Positions 43,721 through 52,160 are shown, numbered from the stretch's first letter. The stretch is 64,000 bases of DNA from Kocuria rhizophila DC2201 (GCF_000010285.1 NC_010617.1:1116001-1180000); one strand, 5' to 3'. Translations and numbers: made by a program. The notes: generated by a model not told the origin, from the sequence alone.

Positions 43721-45286
43721 GTGTTCAATTCACTGTCCGACCGGCTCACAGCGACCTTCAAGAACCTGCGCGGCAAGGGCAGGCTCTCGGAGGCGGACGT
43801 CGACGCCACCGTGCGGGAGATCCGCCGTGCCCTGCTCGAGGCGGACGTGGCCGTTCCCGTGGTGCGGGAGTTCACCGCGATCGTCAAGGAGCGCGCGCTG
43901 GGCGCGGAGGTCTCCGAGGCGCTGAACCCCGGCCAGCAGGTCGTGAAGATCGTCAACGAGGAGCTGCAGAACGTCCTCGGCGGTGAGACCCGGCGGATCA
44001 ACCTGGCCAAGACCGGACCCACCGTGATCATGCTCGCGGGTCTGCAGGGTGCCGGCAAGACCACCCTGGCGGGCAAGCTGGGCAAGTGGCTCACGGACCA
44101 GGGCCACAAGCCCGTGCTGGTGGCCTCCGACCTGCAGCGCCCCAACGCCGTGACCCAGCTCAAGGTGGTGGGCGAGCGCGCGGGCGTGTCCGTGTTCGCG
44201 CCGGAGCCCGGTGCCACCTCGGAGTCCGACGACCCCACGGGGGACCCCGTCAAGGTCGCCCGGGACGGTGTGGACTTCGCGCGCTCCAAGCTCTACGACG
44301 TGGTGATCGTGGACACCGCCGGACGCCTGGGCATCGACCAGGCCCTGATGAACCAGGCCCGGGACATCCGCGACGCCGTGGACCCGGACGAGGTCCTGTT
44401 CGTGATCGACGCGATGATCGGCCAGGACGCCGTGAACACCGCCAAGGCCTTCGACGAGGGCGTGGACTTCACGGGCGTGGTGCTCTCCAAGCTCGACGGC
44501 GACGCCCGCGGCGGTGCGGCCCTGTCCGTGCGCGCGGTGACCGGCAAGCCCATCATGTTCGCCTCAACGGGCGAGGGCGTCAGCGACTTCGAGCAGTTCC
44601 ACCCGGACCGCATGGCCTCCCGCATCCTGGACATGGGTGACGTCCTCACGCTCATCGAGCAGGCCGAGCGGCAGTGGGACAAGACCGAGGCCGAGCGGAT
44701 GGCCAAGAAGTTCACCGACCAGGAGGACTTCACGTTCGAGGACTTCCTGGCGCAGATGCAGCAGCTGCGCAAGATGGGCTCGATGAAGAAGATGCTCGCC
44801 ATGATGCCCGGCGCCGCCGGCATGCGGGAGCAGCTGGAGAACTTCGACGAGCGCGAGATCGACCGCGTGGAGGCCATCGTGCGCTCCATGACCCCGCACG
44901 AGCGTGTGGCCCCCAAGATCATCAACGGCTCCCGCCGCGCTCGCATCGCCCGCGGCTCCGGCGTCACGGTCTCCGAGGTCAACCAGCTCATGGAGCGCTT
45001 CGCGCAGGCCCAGAAGATGATGAAGCGCCTGGCCTCTGGGCAGGGCGTCCCGGGCATGCCCGGGGGGATCCCCGGCATGGGCCGCGGCGGCGCCGCCAAG
45101 AAGGGCAAGGCCAAGAAGAAGGGCTCGCGATCGGGCAACCCCGCCAAGCGCGCCCAGGAGCAGGCGGCCCTGGCGTCCGGGCAGAAGCCCGCCGCGAAGG
45201 GCAGCGCGTTCGGCGCCCAGGGCAAGGACCTGGATGCCGAGTCGCTCAACCTGCCCAAGGGCTTCGAGAAGTTCCTCGGAAAGTAG
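43721..45286 (+). CDS. ffh: Signal recognition particle protein Ffh
   Basis: SRP54 GTPase that binds signal sequences and SRP RNA. It has 521 residues from GTG 43721, which gives the classical MFNSLSDRLTATFKNLRGKG start; a TTG 27 bp upstream is less likely. GLQGAGKTTLAGKLGKWL is G1, DLQRPNAVTQLKVVG G2, VDTAGRLGIDQALMNQ G3, LSKLDGDARGGAALSV G4. The Met-rich M domain (MRKMGSMKKM style, QKMMKRLASGQGVPGMPGG) is followed by a Lys/Gly-rich end and LPKGFEKFLGK. It works with FtsY at 40500. Confidence 0.96.
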   Translation: MFNSLSDRLTATFKNLRGKGRLSEADVDATVREIRRALLEADVAVPVVREFTAIVKERALGAEVSEALNPGQQVVKIVNEELQNVLGGETRRINLAKTGPTVIMLAGLQGAGKTTLAGKLGKWLTDQGHKPVLVASDLQRPNAVTQLKVVGERAGVSVFAPEPGATSESDDPTGDPVKVARDGVDFARSKLYDVVIVDTAGRLGIDQALMNQARDIRDAVDPDEVLFVIDAMIGQDAVNTAKAFDEGVDFTGVVLSKLDGDARGGAALSVRAVTGKPIMFASTGEGVSDFEQFHPDRMASRILDMGDVLTLIEQAERQWDKTEAERMAKKFTDQEDFTFEDFLAQMQQLRKMGSMKKMLAMMPGAAGMREQLENFDEREIDRVEAIVRSMTPHERVAPKIINGSRRARIARGSGVTVSEVNQLMERFAQAQKMMKRLASGQGVPGMPGGIPGMGRGGAAKKGKAKKKGSRSGNPAKRAQEQAALASGQKPAAKGSAFGAQGKDLDAESLNLPKGFEKFLGK

Positions 45287-45292
45287 GCATCC

Positions 45293-45787
45293 ATGGGTTC
45301 GTACCTCCCCGACGACGAGCTGCGCGAGTTCATCGCCACGCTGCCCACCCGGCGGCTGGCCTCGGCCGCGGTCATCCGTGACGAGAACGGGCGGGTGCTC
45401 GCGGTGGAACCCAACTACAAGGACGGCTGGACCCTGCCCGGCGGCACGGTGGAGGCGGGGGAGGACCCCCGCACCGGGTGCTTCCGGGAGGTGGTCGAAG
45501 AGGTCGGCCTCCACCTCCCCGAGGGCCGTCTGATCGCGGTGACCCACGGCGTGTCCATGGGCATGTGGGGGGACTCCGTCTCGTTCCTCTACGACGGCGG
45601 CCGCGTGCCCTCGGACACCCCCATCACCGTCCAGGAGGAGGAGCTGCTGTCCTACCGCTGGGTGGCTCCCGAGGACCTGGAAACCGTGATGAGCCCGGGC
45701 ATGGCCGCCCACCTGCGGGCCGCCATCGAGGCCCTCGAGTCCGGGACCGTGGTGGAGCGCGTGATGGACGGGGGCTCCCGCTCATGA
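45293..45787 (+). CDS. Nudix hydrolase
   Basis: A 164-residue Nudix pyrophosphohydrolase. The box GTVEAGEDPRTGCFREVVEEVGL matches GX5EX7REUXEEXGU exactly. The preceding WTLPGG is typical of MutT/ADP-ribose types. Substrate unknown. It starts 6 bp after the ffh stop and overlaps the next gene by ATGA, so it belongs to an ffh-nudix-unknown transcript. Confidence 0.88.
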   Translation: MGSYLPDDELREFIATLPTRRLASAAVIRDENGRVLAVEPNYKDGWTLPGGTVEAGEDPRTGCFREVVEEVGLHLPEGRLIAVTHGVSMGMWGDSVSFLYDGGRVPSDTPITVQEEELLSYRWVAPEDLETVMSPGMAAHLRAAIEALESGTVVERVMDGGSRS

Positions 45788-46653
45788 CCGAGCGGCCCGC
45801 CCCCCGCACCGTGGTGCTGGTGCGCGCGGACGCACCGCGACTGCCGTTCGTGGCCTCCGCGCTCGGGACCCCGCTCACCGCGGTTTCCCGGGACGGGTGG
45901 TCCGCGGTCGTGCTGCCGCCCGGCATCGACGCCGCTGCGGTGGCCGCCGCCGGGGACCCCTCGCGGATCGCGGTGGAGGTCTTCTCCGACGGCGCGCAGC
46001 GTCGGCTGCGCGTCCACCCGCCCGTCACGGCCCTCGACGCGCACCGGGACTGGGGCTCCCAGCTCGCCGAGCTGACCCGGGGCACCACCATCACGTGGTC
46101 CGGCGACGAGCCCGAGACCACCGGTGCAGTGGACCCCGACGCCACGGATCCCGGGGCGACGGACCTCAGGGTGGCTGCACGGTCGGTTGCCTCCATCGCG
46201 TCCCTGTGCGACCTGGATCCCGCGGCCACGGCCCGGCTCGAGAACTACGCGCGCACGCCCAGCTCCGCGCTGCTGCTGGAGTCCGTGCTGCAGCTGCTGG
46301 GCCTGCCCGTGATCGCGGCGAAGATCGTGGAGGGTCAGCGCGAGCTCGACGAGGTCACCGGTGTGGCCGTGTACGAGCCGCGCCGCGCGGGGCTGTCCCT
46401 GCTGGATTCCGCGAGCGTGGAACCGAGCGGTGCGGACGTGCTCTCCCGCATCCAGCGCGCCTACGTGCGCCGCCCCGCGCTGCTGCTCGCCCTGGGTGGG
46501 GTCGAGCTGGCGCTCGGCACCGGACTCGCGGCGCTGGCCGCGCGCGGTGGACGCGGCTCGAGGGCCCTCGGCTCGGCATCGGCCCTGATGTTCTCCGACG
46601 CCGCCCTGCAGACCGCCCTGTGGGCATCGGTGCGCGGGCGCAAGAAGCGCTGA
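45784..46653 (+). CDS. Unrecognised protein between Nudix gene and rpsP
   Basis: A 289-residue protein I do not recognise. The first 130 residues are an alpha/beta-looking domain (TVVLVRADAPRLPFVASALG, WSAVVLPPGIDAAAVAAAG). A helical part follows (TARLENYARTPSSALLLESVL, LGLPVIAAKIVEG), and the C-terminal 75 residues contain two weak hydrophobic stretches (PALLLALGGVELALGTGLAAL and ALMFSDAALQTALWASV) ending in basic RGRKKR, suggesting membrane association. Start ATG overlaps the Nudix stop. The conserved neighbourhood ffh-rpsP suggests an actinobacteria-specific family. Confidence 0.7.
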   Translation: MTERPAPRTVVLVRADAPRLPFVASALGTPLTAVSRDGWSAVVLPPGIDAAAVAAAGDPSRIAVEVFSDGAQRRLRVHPPVTALDAHRDWGSQLAELTRGTTITWSGDEPETTGAVDPDATDPGATDLRVAARSVASIASLCDLDPAATARLENYARTPSSALLLESVLQLLGLPVIAAKIVEGQRELDEVTGVAVYEPRRAGLSLLDSASVEPSGADVLSRIQRAYVRRPALLLALGGVELALGTGLAALAARGGRGSRALGSASALMFSDAALQTALWASVRGRKKR

Positions 46654-46706
46654 CCCACCCCGCGGCGACGGCTCACGGTCCGGTCGGTGCGGTTTGACAC
46701 CTGTGG

Positions 46707-46712
46707 CACAAT
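46707..46712 (+). promoter_or_regulatory. -10 box CACAAT of rpsP
   Basis: CACAAT, the same hexamer as at the GTPase pair, lies 133 bp before rpsP. The leader of about 125 nt contains a small hairpin GTGTCC-ACA-GGACAC (46759-46773) that might serve control. Confidence 0.45.
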
Positions 46713-46845
46713 GGACGGGTACTCGAACCGTGCGGACCCTCTCACCGCGCGTGTCTTCGTGTCCACAGGACACCCACGTGCTGCCCGCCCCACGGGCCGG
46801 CGTGTGCGGTGACCGATTCCATTCGAAACAGGAGTAACCACACAA

Positions 46846-47274
46846 GTGGCAGTCAAGATTCGTCTCAAGCGTATGGGCAAGATCCGCGATCCCCGCTACC
46901 GCGTGGTGGTCGTCGACTCCCGCAAGAAGCGCGACGGTCGCGTGATCGAGGAGGTCGGCGTGTACCAGCCGACCGAGAACCCCTCGTACATCAACCTGGT
47001 GTCCGATCGCGTGCAGTACTGGCTCGGTGTGGGCGCGCAGCCTTCCGAGGCCGTGCTCGCTCTCATGAAGATCACCGGCGACTGGCAGAAGTTCAAGGGC
47101 CTGCCGGGTGCCGAGGGCACGCTGAGGCAGCCCGAGGGCAAGACCCCGTTCGTGGCCCCGGACAACGGCTCCGTGATCATCCCCGAGGCCATCACCCCCA
47201 AGGCCGAGAAGGCCGAGGAGGCACCCGCCGAGGACGCCGCTCCCGCAGAGGACGACGCCGAGAAGGCCGAGTGA
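46846..47274 (+). CDS. rpsP: Ribosomal protein bS16
   Basis: Small-subunit protein, 142 residues; [22 protein letters not shown] and [22 protein letters not shown] are diagnostic. The core ends near residue 95; the rest is an acidic Ala/Glu/Asp/Pro tail ([19 protein letters not shown]) as seen in actinobacterial bS16. GTG start with AGGAGT 11 bp upstream. The stop overlaps a GTG in frame with khpA. Confidence 0.96.
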   Translation: MAVKIRLKRMGKIRDPRYRVVVVDSRKKRDGRVIEEVGVYQPTENPSYINLVSDRVQYWLGVGAQPSEAVLALMKITGDWQKFKGLPGAEGTLRQPEGKTPFVAPDNGSVIIPEAITPKAEKAEEAPAEDAAPAEDDAEKAE

Positions 47275-47276
47275 GC

Positions 47277-47519
47277 ATGCTCGCCGAAGCTCTCGAGCAC
47301 CTGGTCCGCGGCATCGTGGACAACCCCGAGGACGTCTCCGTGCGCTCGCGCGAGAACCGTCGCGGGGAGACGCTCGAAGTGCGCGTGCACCCGGATGACC
47401 TGGGTCGCGTGATCGGACGCTCGGGACGCACGGCCAAGGCCCTGCGCACCGTCGTCTCGGCACTGGCTTCCGGCGAGAGCGTCCGCGTGGACGTGGTCGA
47501 CACCGACCGCCGCCGCTGA
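47277..47519 (+). CDS. khpA: KH-domain RNA-binding protein KhpA
   Basis: An 80-residue single KH domain protein (YlqC/KhpA) that binds RNA, usually with KhpB/Jag. LAEALEHLVRGIVDNPEDVSV opens the family; the GxxG loop is VIGRSGRTAKALRTVVSAL. ATG 47277 is preferred; GTG 47271, overlapping the rpsP stop, is in frame and would add two residues. The junction GTGAGCATG is the same as at rimM/trmD. A terminator follows. Confidence 0.92.
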   Translation: MLAEALEHLVRGIVDNPEDVSVRSRENRRGETLEVRVHPDDLGRVIGRSGRTAKALRTVVSALASGESVRVDVVDTDRRR

Positions 47520-47538
47520 GCGGACGCGGCACCCCTCA

Positions 47539-47575
47539 CGGCCCCCGTTCTCCCTTCGCAGGAGAACGGGGGCCG
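47539..47575 (+). terminator. Terminator between khpA and rimM
   Basis: A perfect 15-bp stem (47539-47553 with 47561-47575) with loop CTTCGCA. It splits the ribosomal-protein cluster into rpsP-khpA and rimM-trmD, either as full terminator or attenuator; no clear rimM promoter was found in the 72 bp after it. Confidence 0.8.
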
Positions 47576-47646
47576 CGTGCATACCGGCAGCGGTCCCCGG
47601 TCACGGACCGCGCAGCAGTCAGCAGGACGTCCCTCGAGGAGAAGAC

Positions 47647-48222
47647 ATGAGCGTTCGGGTCGCCCGGATCGGGAAGCCGCACGGTGTGCGGGGTGAAGTG
47701 ACCGTGGAGCTGTTCACGGACGATCCGCAGGCGCGCTTCGCGCCGGGCTCGGTGCTCAGCATCCAGCACGCGCGGGGCGGTCGGCGGGGCCAGGGGTCCG
47801 CGGCGGACGCTCGCGAGCCGCTCGCCGTGCAGAGCCTCACCGTCACGGGCCACCGGTGGAACAAGGACGTCCTCGTGGCGCGCTTCGAGGAGATCTCGGA
47901 CCGCAACGCCGCCGAGGCCGCCCGCGGTCTCGAACTCTTCGCGGAGGTCGCGGACCTCCCGCTCGAGGACGACGAGTGGCACCAGGATGACCTCCTGGGC
48001 CTCGTGGCCGTGGACCTCACCCGCGGCGAGGCCCGGATCGGCACCGTCAAGGCGCTCATCCAGGGCAGCGCGCAGGACCTGCTGGAGATCACCCCGCAGG
48101 GCGGCGGGCGCACGGTGCTGGTCCCGTTCGTCGAGGAGATCGTCCCGGAGGTGGACCTGGACCGCGGTCTCGTGCTCGTGAGCCCGCCCCCCGGACTGCT
48201 CGAGCTCGGCGAGGGCGAGTGA
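47647..48222 (+). CDS. rimM: Ribosome maturation factor RimM
   Basis: 30S assembly factor binding uS19, 191 residues. [23 protein letters not shown] is the RimM domain start; the PRC barrel begins at [16 protein letters not shown] and ends [18 protein letters not shown] small insertion near residues 38-58 ([17 protein letters not shown]) is not usual. GAGGAGAAG upstream of the ATG. Its stop overlaps an in-frame GTG of trmD. Confidence 0.94.
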   Translation: MSVRVARIGKPHGVRGEVTVELFTDDPQARFAPGSVLSIQHARGGRRGQGSAADAREPLAVQSLTVTGHRWNKDVLVARFEEISDRNAAEAARGLELFAEVADLPLEDDEWHQDDLLGLVAVDLTRGEARIGTVKALIQGSAQDLLEITPQGGGRTVLVPFVEEIVPEVDLDRGLVLVSPPPGLLELGEGE

Positions 48223-48224
48223 GC

Positions 48225-49220
48225 ATGCGCATCGACGTCCTGAGCATCTTCCCCGAGTACCTCGAGCCCCTGAAGCTCTCCCTGATCGGCAAGGCCGTCA
48301 CGGACGGCCTGCTGCAGCTGCAGGTCACCGATCCGCGCGAGTTCGCCACGGACCGCCACCGCACGGTGGACGACACTCCCTATGGTGGCGGCGCGGGCAT
48401 GGTCATGAAGCCCGAGCCGTGGGCGCGGGCACTGGAGTCGGTGCTCCGGGCGGGTTCGGACACCACCGCCCGCTCGGGCAGCACGGCGGCCACGTCCGCC
48501 TCCGCACAGCAGGCCACCCGCCTCGGCCCCGACGACGACGCCGCGCAGCCGGGGGATGCGGGCCAGGGCACCGCCGCCCCGGACTACGCGCGGACCGGTG
48601 GGACCCCGGGAGCCGGCCGTGCGGCGTCGTCGCGGCCCGTGCTGGTGGTCCCGTCCCCGGCGGGGGAGGTGTTCACCCAGGAGGTGGCCTACGAGCTGGC
48701 CGAGGAGGAGCACCTCGTGTTCGCGTGCGGGCGCTACGAGGGCATCGACGAGCGCTTCATCGAGTGGGCGCGGGACGAGGTGCGCGTGCGCCCCCTGAGC
48801 CTGGGGGACTACGTGCTCAACGGGGGAGAGGTCGCGGTGCTGGCGATGGTCGAGGCTGTGACCCGGCTGGTCCCCGGGGTGATCGGCAACCCGGAGTCCC
48901 TGGACGAGGAGTCGCACACGGGCGGGCTGCTGGAGTACCCGGTGTACACCAAGCCCGCGCAGTGGCGCGAGCGCACGGTGCCGGACACGCTGCTGTCCGG
49001 GCACCACGGGCGGATCGCGCGCTGGCGGCGGGACCAGCAGCTCGAGCGCACCGCGCGGCGTCGCCCGGACATGGTCCTCGCCCTGGACCCCGCCACCCTG
49101 GACCGCGCCGACCTCGCCGTGCTGGCCGCGGAGGGCTTCACCCTGCGCGACGGGCAGTGGCAGCGGTGCTCACCCGCGCCGTCGGAACAGGCTCCGGAGG
49201 GCGCACGCGATATGGCATAA
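48225..49220 (+). CDS. trmD: tRNA (guanine37-N1)-methyltransferase with long insertion
   Basis: Methylates G37 of tRNAs with a CCx anticodon series to prevent frameshifting; a knotted SPOUT enzyme. It has 331 residues against about 250 usual. [83 protein letters not shown] and [27 protein letters not shown] are all intact. The extra length is a disordered insertion at about residues 75-137 (48447-48636), rich in Ala, Thr, Ser and Gly, flanked by DDDAAQPG and GRAASSR. GTG 48219 is an alternative start. In operon with rimM. Confidence 0.95.
   Translation: MRIDVLSIFPEYLEPLKLSLIGKAVTDGLLQLQVTDPREFATDRHRTVDDTPYGGGAGMVMKPEPWARALESVLRAGSDTTARSGSTAATSASAQQATRLGPDDDAAQPGDAGQGTAAPDYARTGGTPGAGRAASSRPVLVVPSPAGEVFTQEVAYELAEEEHLVFACGRYEGIDERFIEWARDEVRVRPLSLGDYVLNGGEVAVLAMVEAVTRLVPGVIGNPESLDEESHTGGLLEYPVYTKPAQWRERTVPDTLLSGHHGRIARWRRDQQLERTARRRPDMVLALDPATLDRADLAVLAAEGFTLRDGQWQRCSPAPSEQAPEGARDMA
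48533..48632. repeat. Perfect 12-bp inverted repeat within the trmD insertion
   Basis: CGACGACGCCGC (48533-48544) and GCGGCGTCGTCG (48621-48632) are exact reverse complements 76 nt apart, both inside the non-conserved insertion. The right copy extends to the 18-mer shared with 40413-40430. Confidence 0.55.
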
Positions 49221-49262
49221 TGGGCGGCTGTGTGTGCGTCGGGCACGCCCCTGCCGCAGGGG
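49216..49262 (+). promoter_or_regulatory. rplS promoter -10 CATAAT and leader hairpin
   Basis: CATAAT (49216-49221) overlaps the trmD stop codon. A hairpin CCCCTG-CCG-CAGGGG (49248-49262) lies early in the approximately 165-nt leader, which could host ribosomal-protein control. No -35 consensus is seen. Confidence 0.45.
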
Positions 49263-49395
49263 GGAGAGCGACCAACGGCGCACCACCCGGGACGGCCACT
49301 TCACGTCCTGTCCCGGAACCTGGAGCGTTGCCACCCCGCGGGGCGGCGCGCGAACCACACGTGAGAGACCTGCGGCGATCACGAGGAGTCACATC

Positions 49396-49758
49396 ATGAA
49401 CATTCTTGATCAGCTTGATGCCAAGTCCCTGCGCGACGACGTCCCCGACTTCCGTCCCGGCGACACCCTGAACGTGCACGTGAACATCGTGGAGGGCAAC
49501 CGCTCCCGTGTCCAGGTGTTCAAGGGCTTCGTCATGGGCCGTCAGGGCTCCGGCGTGCGCGAGACCTTCACGGTCCGCAAGGTCAGCTTCGGTGTGGGCG
49601 TGGAGCGCACCTTCCCGGTGCACTCCCCGATCATCGACAAGATCGAGCTCGTGAGCCGCGGCGACGTCCGCCGCGCCAAGCTGTACTACATGCGCGACCG
49701 TCACGGCAAGGCTGCTCGCATCCGCGAGAAGCGCGAGTCGAGCGCCTCGAGCAAGTAG
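49396..49758 (+). CDS. rplS: Ribosomal protein bL19
   Basis: Large-subunit protein at the subunit interface, 120 residues. [24 protein letters not shown] and [23 protein letters not shown] are diagnostic, ending [18 protein letters not shown] with CGAGGAGTC 6 bp upstream. lepB follows after 11 bp. Confidence 0.96.
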   Translation: MNILDQLDAKSLRDDVPDFRPGDTLNVHVNIVEGNRSRVQVFKGFVMGRQGSGVRETFTVRKVSFGVGVERTFPVHSPIIDKIELVSRGDVRRAKLYYMRDRHGKAARIREKRESSASSK

Positions 49759-49769
49759 GACTCAACCGG

Positions 49770-50459
49770 GTGCCGCAGCACACGGAACACGCGGAGGGCC
49801 CGGCAGCTGCCGGGTCCTCTGCCGTGAGCAGGCCCGTTTCCGCGCGCCGCTGGTGGCTGCGCGTGGTGGCCGCGGCACTCGTCACGGCCCTCGTGGTGGC
49901 CGCCCTCGTGCGCGGCTTTGTGCTGGACGTCTACTGGGTGGGCTCGGGGTCCATGGAGCCCACGCTCGAGGGCGGGGACCGGGTGCTCGTGGACAAGCTC
50001 AGCTCGGGGCAGGACGCCCGGCGCGGTGACCTCGTGGTCTTCGACGGCCGCGGCTCCCTGGACCCCCTGCACTCCTCCGACCCCTGGCACCGCCAGGCCG
50101 TGGACACCCTCGGGCAGTGGCTCGGGCTGCGCGGCTCGGACACCGTGTACGTCAAACGCGTGATGGCCGTGGCCGGCGACACCGTGGCGTGCTGCAGCCC
50201 GGACGGGCTGCTCACTGTCAACGGCCAGCCCCAGCACGAGGACTACGTCTACCCTGGGGATGCGCCGTCGGACATCCCGTTCACGGTGCACGTGCCCCCG
50301 GGGCGCGTGTGGCTCATGGGCGACCACCGCAGCGTGTCCGTGGACTCCCGCTCCCTGCTGGGCGCCCCCGGCGGGGGACTGATCCGCGCCGAGCGCATCG
50401 TCGGCACCGCCGAGCGCGTGGTGTGGCCGCTGGACCGGGCACGCCCGCTCGAGCACTGA
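49770..50459 (+). CDS. lepB: Signal peptidase I (first copy)
   Basis: Type I signal peptidase that cleaves exported preproteins outside the membrane. It has 229 residues. A single transmembrane anchor lies at about residues 30-50 (LRVVAAALVTALVVAALVRGFVL). Catalytic Ser is in VGSGSMEPTLEGGDRVLVDKL and catalytic Lys in DTVYVKRVMAVAGDTV; box E reads GDHRSVSVDSR. A CC pair (VACCSPDG) occurs in the beta domain, matched in the second copy. GTG start, 11 bp after rplS. Confidence 0.92.
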   Translation: MPQHTEHAEGPAAAGSSAVSRPVSARRWWLRVVAAALVTALVVAALVRGFVLDVYWVGSGSMEPTLEGGDRVLVDKLSSGQDARRGDLVVFDGRGSLDPLHSSDPWHRQAVDTLGQWLGLRGSDTVYVKRVMAVAGDTVACCSPDGLLTVNGQPQHEDYVYPGDAPSDIPFTVHVPPGRVWLMGDHRSVSVDSRSLLGAPGGGLIRAERIVGTAERVVWPLDRARPLEH

Positions 50460-50534
50460 GCCCACCGGGCGCCCACGACCGCGGGCCCGACCTCCCCGGT
50501 CACGGACCGGGAGAACCGACAGAAGGAATGCGCA

Positions 50535-51311
50535 GTGGCTGAGCAGCAGGATCCAGGCATCGCCGGCACCCCCGACCCCGCGGGGTCCGCACGCTCCGAG
50601 GGCTCCCGCGCCGCGCGGCGTCGCGGTCGTGGGGTGGGCTCCGAGCCCGGCTCCGCGTGGGGTGCCGTCAAGGAGGTGCTCATCGTCGCCGTGCTGGCGG
50701 TGGTGATCGCGTTCGTGGCCAAGACGTTCCTCGTGCGCGGCTACTACATCCCGTCCGGCTCCATGGAGCAGACCCTGGAGCTGGACGACCGCATCTTCGT
50801 CAACGTGCTGGGTGCGCGCACCGGGCACGTGGACCGTGGTGACATCGTGGTCTTCGACGACACCCAGGGCTGGCTGCCCGAGGCCCCGGCCGCGCGCACG
50901 AACCCGGTGCGCCAGGGCATGGAGTTCGTGGGCCTGCTCCCGGACAGCAGCCAGCAGGCGCTGGTCAAGCGCGTGATCGGCGTGGGCGGGGATCACGTGA
51001 CGTGCTGCGACGCGTCCGGGAAGGTTTCCGTGAACGGCAAGGCCCTCGACGAGCCCTACCTCTACCCCGGAGCCGCGCCGTCCGACTTCCCCTTCGACGT
51101 CACCGTGCCCGAGGGCAAGGTGTTCGTGCTGGGCGACCACCGCAACGCGTCCGCGGACTCGCGGTTCCACATCGAGACGAACACGCAGTTCGTGAGCGAG
51201 GAGGACATCGTGGGCACGGCCTTCGTGATCGCATGGCCGCTGGACCGCTTCCAGTTCCTGCACAACCCCGAGGAGACGTTCGAGGACGTCCCCGCGCCCG
51301 GCAGCCGGTGA
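50535..51311 (+). CDS. lepB: Signal peptidase I (second copy)
   Basis: A second signal peptidase, 258 residues, in tandem with the first. Its basic, disordered N-terminus (about 40 residues, GSRAARRRGRGVGSEPG) is followed by the anchor VLIVAVLAVVIAFVAKTFLV. Ser is in IPSGSMEQTLELDDRIFVN, Lys in QALVKRVIGVGGDHVTCCD, and box E is GDHRNASADSRFH. GTG 50535 with AGAAGGA upstream. It is closer to the single LepB of other actinobacteria; the first copy may be a lineage duplication. rnhB starts within its stop. Confidence 0.92.
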   Translation: MAEQQDPGIAGTPDPAGSARSEGSRAARRRGRGVGSEPGSAWGAVKEVLIVAVLAVVIAFVAKTFLVRGYYIPSGSMEQTLELDDRIFVNVLGARTGHVDRGDIVVFDDTQGWLPEAPAARTNPVRQGMEFVGLLPDSSQQALVKRVIGVGGDHVTCCDASGKVSVNGKALDEPYLYPGAAPSDFPFDVTVPEGKVFVLGDHRNASADSRFHIETNTQFVSEEDIVGTAFVIAWPLDRFQFLHNPEETFEDVPAPGSR

Positions 51312-52033
51312 GCCCCGCGCGTCCGCGGCCCGGACTGGACCTCGAGACCGAGCTGGCCAGCTCGGGTGCCCGGTTCGTCGCCGGAATGGACGAGGTGGGT
51401 CGCGGCGCCCTCGCGGGACCCGCCAGCGTGGGCCTCGTGGTCCTCGATGTCCCCCGCCTGCTCGCCGGTTCCGGGCACGACGCCGCCGCCCCGGACCCCG
51501 CGCCGGTTTCCGTGCCGGCGTGGGACGGGGTGCGTGACTCCAAGGCGCTCAGCGCTGCGCGGCGTGCCGTCCTGGCGCCACGGGTGGCCACCTGGGCCGC
51601 GGGCACTGCGGTGGGCCACGCGCAGCCGCACGAGATCGACGCCCTGGGCATCACTGCGGCCCTGCGGCTGGCGGGGCTGCGGGCGCTGGCCGCCGTGACC
51701 TCCGGTGGAACCCCGGTCGATGCACTCATCCTCGACGGGTCCCACAACTGGCTGGAGGCCCCCGCCGTGCTCGGCCAGGAGGAGGACCCTGTGGCGCTGC
51801 CGCCGGTCGTGCGGACCCTCGTGAAGGCGGACGCCCGGTGCGTGAGTGTGGCCGCGGCGTCGATCGTGGCGAAGGTCGAGCGCGACGCGATCATGGTCGA
51901 GCTCGGGCAGGAGCACCCCGCCTACGAGTGGGGAGCCAACAAAGGCTACGGCAGTGCGGCCCACCGGGCGGCGCTCGTCACGCACGGCACCACGCGGCAC
52001 CACCGGCGCAGCTGGAACCTGGGCGTCTCGTAA
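51308..52033 (+). CDS. rnhB: Ribonuclease HII
   Basis: Removes RNA from RNA-DNA hybrids and misincorporated ribonucleotides. It has 241 residues. The catalytic acidic residues appear in VAGMDEVGRGALAGPASVGLVVL (DE), ALILDGSHNW (D) and VKADARCVSVAAASIVAKVERD (D). GANKGYGSAAHRAALVTHG is the C-terminal signature. An insertion after the first strand (LAGSGHDAAAPDPAPVSVPA) lengthens it. GTG start overlaps lepB. Downstream lies a repeat-rich gap of 327 bp. Confidence 0.93.
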   Translation: MSPARPRPGLDLETELASSGARFVAGMDEVGRGALAGPASVGLVVLDVPRLLAGSGHDAAAPDPAPVSVPAWDGVRDSKALSAARRAVLAPRVATWAAGTAVGHAQPHEIDALGITAALRLAGLRALAAVTSGGTPVDALILDGSHNWLEAPAVLGQEEDPVALPPVVRTLVKADARCVSVAAASIVAKVERDAIMVELGQEHPAYEWGANKGYGSAAHRAALVTHGTTRHHRRSWNLGVS

Positions 52034-52046
52034 CGGTCCCGGGGAT

Positions 52047-52156
52047 GCACCGGCACTGCTCCGGCAGCGCTCCGGCGCCTTTCTGGCGCGGTTCTGGCCC
52101 CGTTCTGGCCTCATTCTGGCACCGCTTCGACGTCGCTCTGGCGCGGCTCGGCGAGG
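52047..52156. repeat. 11-bp tandem array, ten units, after rnhB
   Basis: Ten consecutive 11-bp units can be read from 52047 to 52156. The core TC(C/T)GGC sits at the same place in units 2-7 and 9; four units in a row share TTCTGGC at 52081, 52092, 52103 and 52114. The period of one DNA helical turn puts all cores on one face of the helix. It begins 14 bp after the rnhB stop. 11 is not a multiple of 3, so it is not a coding repeat. No gene is seen between 52034 and 52360. Confidence 0.7.
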
Positions 52157-52160
52157 GGAG

